A stretch of DNA of 9,979 nt from an uncultured Treponema sp. (GTDB lineage: Bacteria; Spirochaetota; Spirochaetia; Treponematales; Treponemataceae): NCBI GenBank assembly GCA_937902445.1, contig CALELJ010000100.1, positions 1 through 9,979 on the forward strand, in the 5' to 3' direction. Made by a program: the position numbers and the translations under genes. The first letter of the stretch is position 1. Every line of letters begins with the position of its first letter. A model generated the notes under the pieces. It was not told where the DNA came from, did not search any database, and worked only from the letters and a program-made list of their open reading frames with translations. Of the stretch, positions 1 to 5,588 are shown piece by piece.

Positions 1-3000
1 GGATATCCGTCAAACGACGTGGAAGTTGAAGGCGAGGACGGAAGCCTTTTCATCCGCGGTATCGTTACTGATGATGATGGTCCTGTAAGTGTTACATATA
101 AGCTTGATGATGGCGAAGAGACGACAATGGATTGTCTTGGAGTTTTCTATGCTCCTATTTCAGCAACCCTTGCCGACGGAAACCATACAATCAAGGCATA
201 CGGAACTGACAGGTTCGGCGTAAAGGGCAATACTACAGTTACTACATTCAAGTCAAAGGGTGTTGCTCCAACATACGGAACTCCAGCCTACAAGTCATCA
301 GGCAAGAGCGTTGAATTTACAGACGGTCTTACTGTCAATCCGGAATCAGACGGAACTTATGAAATTCCTGTAAATTCAACATGCGGTCTTTCTGCAGTTA
401 CATATAAGATCAAGTGGGGAAAGAACGGAGAAATCGAAGGAAGCGTAAACCTCAAGGGCGGCGAAAAGACAGCCTCGGTTTCAGTTCCGCTTTCAGGTGA
501 CAGCCTTCCATGGGGCGTTGCAAAGATCAATATAAAGGCAACTGACATCTATGGCCGTGATTCTGAATACAATTCAGTTGTAAAGGTTCGTGACCTTACA
601 AAGATGTGGACCGACACTCCAGGTGTTTATTTCACAGACTCTACAGTTTCAGACGACGGAACTGTTCTCGCCATCAAGGAAAAGCCTCTCACAGGTTATT
701 TTGCCGGCGGAAAGATTTCTTCAGTTTCTCTCAGTCCTGCACAGAAAGGAGTTGAGGCAACATTCAAGGGCAACGTAATCACACTTACATCAGAAGTTGA
801 CTCGTCGGAATTCAAGGTTCTTGTTACTGACGCTTCCGGGGCCGTATATACTTCAAGGGCCCTCAATTTCAAGGCACCGTCGGACAAGCTTGTCCTTACC
901 CTTGATGACACCCAGACATACAACGCAGACCGCGGTATTCCGTTTGAATTTGAAACACCATCTTCAAAACTCAACATTTCAGGTAAGGTGACTGTACCTC
1001 AGGCAAAACTCCGCTACAGAATTCTTTCTGTAAAGGCAGACATGAAGGATGATGTTCTTCTTGTTGGATCGGAGCGTGCCGCAGACACAGACTTTGCCGA
1101 CATTGAAGTTTCAAAGAGAGGTACATGGTCCATCTCAAATCTCGGTTTTGATTCTTTCAGCGACGGAATCGCAGTTGTTGAAATCGTAGCCCAGACTGCA
1201 GACGGACAGGAAGCAGCACAGGCAGTCTTTGTAAGAAAGATTCCTTATGCTCCATCTGAACCTGTCCTTGACGCAAAGGGAAAGGCCCTTACAAAGGCAA
1301 ATCCAAAACTCTACTGGCTCTCAGGCCGCGACAACTACGGTGTCTGCGTATACCAGGGAACAGTCGACAATGCATTCAAATACGTAAGAAAGGAAAACCT
1401 TCGCAGTGATGAACCTGCAATCACTTTTGCCGTAAGCACAACAGACACACCAAAGCCTGTAAAGTATTCGGCACCAAACCTCAATGTCCAGGCAGAAAGC
1501 AATATTGCAATCGAAATCACTACTGTAAATGACGAAGCATACAAGAGCGGTATGGACGTTCAGCTCAACAGGACAATGGCAAAGGATGAAACTCATTTTG
1601 CCGTAGTAACTGTAAAATCAAACAGCGAAGTAAAATCAGTTTCATACAAGATCGACGGTGTGGCAGCTCCAGGCGGAAACGCATCACAGAGCGGAAATGC
1701 CGCAGCAACACTTGTTTCAACTGATCCTGAAACTTTTGAAAATACATACACAGCATCGATTCCACTGGCAAATCTTCCTGCACGCATCACAAACATTTCA
1801 GTGACTGCGGAAACAAAGGGAAAGAAGGCCGTATGCAACGGAACTTTCAATGTTGTAAGACAGCATGATGTAATAGACAATGAACCTGCAATCTACTGGC
1901 AGTCTGAAGGTCTCACACATTATGATGACAGCCTCAAGGCATACGTCCTCAACAATGGATCTGCACTTCTTGGATTCTGCAACGTTCCTGGTCCTGTAAC
2001 TGCAAGAGTACGCGGCGACACACCTGGAATCAACGTAAAGGCAGAAGGCAACGTAATCAGGGTAACAGCAACAAGCGACGGAACATTCCGTGGCGTAAGC
2101 ATCCGTGTTACCGGTGAAGACGGCGGTTCATACCTTGCACCGGACGTAAATCTTGTCGTTGATACTGCAAATCCTGCAATCAACCTTACAAGTCCTAAGA
2201 ACATGGTATTCGTAAAGGATTCATTTGTTCTTTCAGGACAGGCAACTGATGGCAACGGAATCGCAAAGATGGAATATTCCATCATGGACGAGAAGGCAGA
2301 TATCCGTGACAAGAATGGAGAAGTGACACAGTCAGGAAAAGCTGAATGGAAGAGTGTCGCATTCACCAAGGCTGGAGAATTCTGGCTCAATGTTCCTCTC
2401 AAGGATGTTGAGGATGGATATGTTCCTGTGTCATTGCGCGTCGTTGATACAGTCGGCAAGGTAACCTATGCAAATACTGTAGTACACAAGGATACAACTC
2501 CTCCTGATGTTCAGGTAATTCTTCCTGATGCAGAAAGCGTAGTCAACGGTGAAAACACAATCGTATTCTCTGTAAAGGATGCCGGAAGAACATCCAAGAT
2601 TACATACACAAGCGCAAGCGGAAGAACAGTTCTCCCATATGATATTTACGTACATCCGGGTGATGTTCCTGTAAAGAAGGTAACTAACGAAGACGGTGAA
2701 GAAGTAGAAGTTTCTGAAAGATTCGATCCTCTCAGAACAATGAACTACAATCTTCCAAATATGAGGGTCGGTACAGCTGATGCTCCTATCGACAACAAGA
2801 TGTCGTTTACATTTACAGATGAAATCGGCAATACAACAACAATCAAGAACTGGGACTTCAAGGTAGATGAAGAAAGCAACAAGCCTGTTACAGAAATCCA
2901 CCTTCCAGAGGAAATGCAGGTAGTTACAACTGACTTCGTTATTTCCGGCGTTGTATACGATGATGATGGAAAGTGTAAGATCTTCTATAAGATTGACAAC

Positions 3001-5166
3001 GACGAATACAAGCAGTATATCGCAGAAGACGGAAGCGAATACTCATCAAGCTTCAAGTTTGATATTCCTCTTCTTTCTCTCAAGGACAACGAGCACACAA
3101 TCACAGCCTATGCCATCGACGTAAACGGTGTAAGAGGCGACGACGTAAAGCGTGTGTTCCGCGTATCCCTTGAAGAGCCAAAGGGCGCAATGACATCTCC
3201 TGAAATTGAAAAGACGGTAAAGGATACTGTCACACTCAAGGGATGGGCAAGCGACAAGAACGGAATCAGCCTTGTTCAGATTTCTGTTGATAACGGTGCA
3301 ACATACAACGACGCACAGGGAACAACAGAATGGTCATACACATTCAACACAAATGTTATCCAGGACGGAACACACGTAGTATTCATCCGCATCTACGACG
3401 GTTATGGAATCACTGCGCTCTATTCTTCTTTGATCAACATCGATAACACTGCTCCTGATTTGAGGCTTGAACTTCCTCTTGATGACTCTAAGATCTCAAG
3501 AAGAATCTTCCTTTCAGGACAGACAACAGATAACATCAAGCTTACAAACCTCTTCCTTACAATCCGCAGTCTCGAAGGAAAAGCAATTCCAGACCGCCTT
3601 GCAAAGAGAGAACTTGTTCCTGATGAGATCATCACACAGGTAATCGATGTAGCCGAGCTCAACAACGGCTTCTATAACATTGAACTTACAGGTACAGATG
3701 CTGCCGGAAACATTACCCGTGTAAGCCGCAACATCGAGCTTGACAAGACAAGACCACTGTCAAAGGTTGACGTTCTCTATCCTCTCAACGGTGAACACTG
3801 TAAGGGACAGTTCAACATCTACGGAAGTACTTATTCAGAAAAGGACGATCCTATTGAATACGTAGACCTTTACATCGACCGCCGCAAGATGGAAGAACTT
3901 GGCAGTGCTCCGGTAACAAAGTCAGGTTACTACAAGTTCAGCCTTGACCACCATATTCCTGCAAAGCTCATTGAAGGAAAGGATGCAAACGGAAATCCAA
4001 TCAGTTATGCACAGGGTGAAGGTTTTGACCTTTCAGAAGGAAAGCACTCGTTCCAGACAATTGCCGTAACAAAGAGCGGTAAGCGTGTTCTTTCAAATGA
4101 ACAGACATTCATCTACAAGGCAACAGGTGCATGGGTTACTCTTGAAACATTCACTTACGGTGACTTCGCAAGAAACAGACCTCTCCTTGAAGGTAATGCC
4201 GGCTACATCCTCACAGAAGAAGAAAAGGCAGAACTCAAGGACAAGACAATTCCATCTGACCGCAGACGTGAACTTGAAAATAGAAAGGTTAAGAGAATCT
4301 ACATCAGCTTCGACAACGGCAAGACATACGAACCTGTTGCTGCTGAAGGAAAGACTCACTGGACATACAGGGTTGAAAACCTTGATATTCCTGCCGGATT
4401 CCACTTCATGCTCATAAAGGCAGAAATGGGCAACGGCGAAAAGGCAATCACAAGAACTATTGTTCAGGTTGACAGAACAAACCCTTCTGTAACATTGATT
4501 TCACCGGGTGAAGGCGGAAGATACAACCAGGAACTCCTCTTCAACGGACTTTCAAGTGATGACATCGATCTTAACGATGTAACTCTCACAATGCGTAAGG
4601 GTGACAAGGCCTCATACGAGATTCCAAAGTTCATCCAGGGACTTTACTTTGATGCTTCAGTCTGGGGTGCAACACTCTACAACGTTGGTGTCGGACTCAC
4701 AGCCTTCGACGGTGCCGTTAAGGTTCAGGCAAACTTTGGTCAGTTTACACAGGAACAGCGTGACAACGTATCAAAACTCCTTGGTGCAGATCTTACAGGC
4801 ATGCGCTTTGGTGGAAATGTATTCGGTGGAAAGATCATTGCCCAGCTTGCCTATATTCCGTTCAGATACTTCCTTGGACGTGACTGGGACTGGCTGTCTG
4901 CAACAGTTGCCATCGGTGCAAACTTCTCGTACTTCACTGACTCAGGTGCTTCTGTAACAACAGGAGAAAAGGTTGCACAGGTTCTTTCGGCTGCCCTCAT
5001 GCAGGTTGAATTCCCTCGTGTGACATTCGATAACCTTAAGTACTTCAAGACCTGGTCTATGTACTTTGAACCACAGGTTTGGTTCATTCCATCTGACGTT
5101 GGTGGAGAAGACGCCAAGAAATATGTATTCACATGGTCTCTTGGTATCAGAACATGTCTCTTCTAA
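1..5166 (+). CDS. Giant Ig-like repeat protein with C-terminal outer-membrane beta-barrel-like domain (5' end outside window)
   Basis: The frame is open from base 1 to TAA at 5164-5166, giving 1721 visible codons. GTG at 19 is in frame but has no ribosome binding site, so the true start lies upstream. Residues 1-1539 are mostly beta-sandwich modules of 90-125 residues. Their typical pattern is a D-x-T-x-P-x linker, an 'F-x-[IL]-x-G' B strand, a D/N/G-rich loop such as TDDDG, a Y-x-[IL]-D strand, a W-x-x-x strand, then 'DG-x-x-x-[IV]-x-[IV]-x-A-x-D'. Canonical modules begin near residues 721, 838, 963, 1061, 1154, 1254, 1377 and 1497. The last is cut short and leads into a barrel-like region (1540-1721) ending in Phe. 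Ig-like repeats are known in bacterial adhesins and envelope proteins, so an envelope role is inferred. No enzymatic motif is visible. Lys is coded mostly by AAG. Exact function is unknown. Confidence 0.9.
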   Translation, partial: GYPSNDVEVEGEDGSLFIRGIVTDDDGPVSVTYKLDDGEETTMDCLGVFYAPISATLADGNHTIKAYGTDRFGVKGNTTVTTFKSKGVAPTYGTPAYKSSGKSVEFTDGLTVNPESDGTYEIPVNSTCGLSAVTYKIKWGKNGEIEGSVNLKGGEKTASVSVPLSGDSLPWGVAKINIKATDIYGRDSEYNSVVKVRDLTKMWTDTPGVYFTDSTVSDDGTVLAIKEKPLTGYFAGGKISSVSLSPAQKGVEATFKGNVITLTSEVDSSEFKVLVTDASGAVYTSRALNFKAPSDKLVLTLDDTQTYNADRGIPFEFETPSSKLNISGKVTVPQAKLRYRILSVKADMKDDVLLVGSERAADTDFADIEVSKRGTWSISNLGFDSFSDGIAVVEIVAQTADGQEAAQAVFVRKIPYAPSEPVLDAKGKALTKANPKLYWLSGRDNYGVCVYQGTVDNAFKYVRKENLRSDEPAITFAVSTTDTPKPVKYSAPNLNVQAESNIAIEITTVNDEAYKSGMDVQLNRTMAKDETHFAVVTVKSNSEVKSVSYKIDGVAAPGGNASQSGNAAATLVSTDPETFENTYTASIPLANLPARITNISVTAETKGKKAVCNGTFNVVRQHDVIDNEPAIYWQSEGLTHYDDSLKAYVLNNGSALLGFCNVPGPVTARVRGDTPGINVKAEGNVIRVTATSDGTFRGVSIRVTGEDGGSYLAPDVNLVVDTANPAINLTSPKNMVFVKDSFVLSGQATDGNGIAKMEYSIMDEKADIRDKNGEVTQSGKAEWKSVAFTKAGEFWLNVPLKDVEDGYVPVSLRVVDTVGKVTYANTVVHKDTTPPDVQVILPDAESVVNGENTIVFSVKDAGRTSKITYTSASGRTVLPYDIYVHPGDVPVKKVTNEDGEEVEVSERFDPLRTMNYNLPNMRVGTADAPIDNKMSFTFTDEIGNTTTIKNWDFKVDEESNKPVTEIHLPEEMQVVTTDFVISGVVYDDDGKCKIFYKIDNDEYKQYIAEDGSEYSSSFKFDIPLLSLKDNEHTITAYAIDVNGVRGDDVKRVFRVSLEEPKGAMTSPEIEKTVKDTVTLKGWASDKNGISLVQISVDNGATYNDAQGTTEWSYTFNTNVIQDGTHVVFIRIYDGYGITALYSSLINIDNTAPDLRLELPLDDSKISRRIFLSGQTTDNIKLTNLFLTIRSLEGKAIPDRLAKRELVPDEIITQVIDVAELNNGFYNIELTGTDAAGNITRVSRNIELDKTRPLSKVDVLYPLNGEHCKGQFNIYGSTYSEKDDPIEYVDLYIDRRKMEELGSAPVTKSGYYKFSLDHHIPAKLIEGKDANGNPISYAQGEGFDLSEGKHSFQTIAVTKSGKRVLSNEQTFIYKATGAWVTLETFTYGDFARNRPLLEGNAGYILTEEEKAELKDKTIPSDRRRELENRKVKRIYISFDNGKTYEPVAAEGKTHWTYRVENLDIPAGFHFMLIKAEMGNGEKAITRTIVQVDRTNPSVTLISPGEGGRYNQELLFNGLSSDDIDLNDVTLTMRKGDKASYEIPKFIQGLYFDASVWGATLYNVGVGLTAFDGAVKVQANFGQFTQEQRDNVSKLLGADLTGMRFGGNVFGGKIIAQLAYIPFRYFLGRDWDWLSATVAIGANFSYFTDSGASVTTGEKVAQVLSAALMQVEFPRVTFDNLKYFKTWSMYFEPQVWFIPSDVGGEDAKKYVFTWSLGIRTCLF
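286..882 (+). repeat. Internal two-module repeat, copy 1 (protein-level)
   Basis: This stretch of 199 codons has collinear anchors with 1537-2172. AYKS begins at 286, a V-T-Y-K-I strand lies at 397-411, PGVYF is at 619-633, and a G-x-x-A-x-F-K-G-N-V-I segment ends at 780. The first half is Ig-like without the usual DDDG loop. The second half is a separate module opening with the aromatic PGVYF. Both copies encode G-N-V-I with the same 13 bases, ggcaacgtaatca. Overall DNA similarity is low, so the duplication is old. Confidence 0.6.
1537..2172 (+). repeat. Internal two-module repeat, copy 2 (protein-level)
   Basis: This stretch of 212 codons matches copy 1 in order and approximate spacing. 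AYKSG begins at 1537, V-S-Y-K-I is at 1639-1653, PAIYW at 1885-1899 and E-G-N-V-I ends at 2058. The distance from AYKS to the P-x-[VI]-Y-[FW] anchor is 348 nt here and 333 nt in copy 1. From there to GNVI it is 162 nt here and 150 nt in copy 1. The copies lie about 1.25 kb apart, separated by a different Ig-like module and a non-canonical segment (883-1536). Confidence 0.6.
2161..4626 (+). repeat. Tandem array of eight canonical Ig-like modules, the last incomplete
   Basis: Module starts are set by D-x-[TS]-x-P-type linkers (DTANP, DTTPP, EESNKP, LEEP, DNTAPD, DKTRP, DRTNP; the seventh module, from ATGAW, has none) at about 2161, 2512, 2887, 3181, 3460, 3760, 4129 and 4489. Most carry an F-x-[IL]-x-G strand and the 'DG-x-[YH]-x-[IVF]' strand near their ends. 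The seventh holds a charged helix-like insertion at 4210-4293. The eighth stops after its first strands and passes straight into the barrel-like region. Confidence 0.75.
4618..5163 (+). other. C-terminal putative outer-membrane beta-barrel domain
   Basis: The last 182 residues differ from the Ig-like modules. They are rich in Gly, Phe, Tyr and Trp and can be read as about seven or eight amphipathic strands, for example SVWGATLYNVGVGLTAF, GKIIAQLAYIPF, WLSATVAIGANFSYF, SAALMQVEFPRV, SMYFEPQVWFIP and YVFTWSLGIRTCLF. The protein ends S-L-G-I-R-T-C-L-F. This resembles the BAM-recognised last strand of outer-membrane proteins (polar-x-Gly-x-x-hydrophobic-x-hydrophobic, terminal aromatic), although Thr replaces one hydrophobic residue. 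The strand count is by eye. An eight-stranded barrel is the best reading, but a periplasmic beta-domain is possible. Confidence 0.62.
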
Positions 5167-5196
5167 AATAGACGGGATATACTGAATGAAAACCAG

Positions 5197-5233
5197 CGGG
5201 TTGTCCGGAAAACCGGATGACCCGTTTTTTTTT
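5197..5233 (+). terminator. Rho-independent terminator of the upstream gene
   Basis: A 12-bp stem (5197-5208 with 5213-5224) contains ten Watson-Crick pairs and two adjacent G-U wobbles. It closes on an AAAA loop and is followed by nine T residues (5225-5233). It starts 31 nt after the TAA of the upstream gene, so it should end that transcript. No comparable T tract follows on the minus strand, so it looks one-directional. Confidence 0.92.
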
Positions 5234-5301
5234 GAGCATCCCCGTATCCGCGCCCCAACAGGCAATATTATTAAAATTTTTCAAGGTTTACCGCTAAAAA
5301 A

Positions 5302-5421
5302 TTTGACACGTGTAAACTTATGCCGTAAAATAAAAAAAGAGAATCTCCAATTTCTCCATTAAATCAAAAAAGTGAAATATAAACAAAAAATTTACTGGGA
5401 AAATGATTTACATGTGTCGAT
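5302..5421. repeat. Inverted repeat pair flanking the promoter region (possible operator sites)
   Basis: The reverse complement of 5302-5316, TTTACACGTGTCAAA, matches 5407-5421, TTTACATGTGTCGAT, at 12 of 15 positions. The first arm covers the -35 box and the second lies in the transcribed leader about 105 bp away. Two sites with this spacing could bind a regulator, but chance in AT-rich DNA is not excluded. Confidence 0.3.
5303..5331 (+). promoter_or_regulatory. Sigma70-type promoter for the downstream lipoprotein gene
   Basis: A perfect TTGACA (-35, 5303-5308) is separated by exactly 17 nt from TAAAAT (-10, 5326-5331, five of six consensus bases). AT-rich DNA lies just upstream and could act as an UP element. 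Transcription would start near 5338 and give a leader of about 160 nt. The -35 box overlaps the palindrome ACACGTGT (5306-5313), a possible operator. Confidence 0.65.
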
Positions 5422-5486
5422 ATTGGGATTGAGAGTTTTTGTTTTTCTTCTTCATTCAGCAACTGATCAGATATAGGCACGTTTGT

Positions 5487-5491
5487 AGGAG
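5487..5491 (+). promoter_or_regulatory. Ribosome binding site AGGAG
   Basis: AGGAG lies 7 nt before ATG at 5499, which is close to ideal spacing. It fixes that ATG as the start of the second giant gene. Confidence 0.9.
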
Positions 5492-5498
5492 CTTTATT

Positions 5499-5588
5499 AT
5501 GAACAGAAATGTTTTCAAAACTCTTGGTGCAAAAGCAATTGCTTTTATTTCTATTGTAGCGATTCCTTTGATTTCAACTCTGTCCTGT
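5499..5588 (+). other. Lipoprotein signal sequence with relaxed lipobox (Cys30)
   Basis: The N-terminus has basic residues (MNRNVFK, K12), a hydrophobic core AIAFISIVAIPLI, then S-T-L-S-Cys30 with Cys encoded at 5586-5588. The canonical lipobox has Leu at -3. Here -3 is Thr and -2 is Leu, with an acceptable Ser at -1. Spirochaete lipoboxes are known to be loose. The mature protein would start C-T-I-G-L-G-E, with no Asp at +2. If Cys30 is not lipidated, the segment would still serve as an export signal or membrane anchor. Confidence 0.72.

Larger units (their letters stand above)
5167..5498. other. Intergenic region of 332 bp between the two giant genes
   Basis: No coding frame is credible here. 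It holds a short spacer, the intrinsic terminator, an AT-rich stretch (about 5265-5305), the promoter and a leader of about 160 nt ending in the ribosome binding site. The leader is A-rich in its first half and pyrimidine-rich at 5436-5456. An 8-bp palindrome, CTGATCAG, lies at 5463-5470. I recognise no riboswitch, tRNA or small-RNA gene. Confidence 0.8.

Noticed and set aside
19..21. GTG as the start of the first gene
   Set aside because: The frame is already open before it (G-Y-P-S-N-D) and no Shine-Dalgarno sequence precedes it. The gene continues upstream of the window.
1920..2459. Minus-strand open frame of 179 codons
   Set aside because: It is a shadow of the first giant gene. The + strand here has continuous Ig-like coding and the linker DTANP, while the minus product is low-complexity Ser/Thr/Pro-rich.
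4085..4417. Plus-strand open frame of 110 codons in another frame
   Set aside because: It overlaps the seventh Ig module of the first gene, has no ribosome binding site and no recognisable domain.
4942..5265. Minus-strand frame running from the intergenic region into the barrel-coding end
   Set aside because: It crosses the terminator hairpin, has no promoter or ribosome binding site and opposes the well-supported barrel region.
5339..5356. Small hairpin GAGAA/TTCTC at the start of the leader
   Set aside because: It has only five pairs, is AT-rich, and has no associated T tract or known riboswitch features, so it is too weak to call.
5429..5434. TTGAGA as the -35 box of a second, closer promoter
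   Set aside because: No acceptable -10 box lies 16-18 nt downstream; the best hexamer there matches about half of the consensus.
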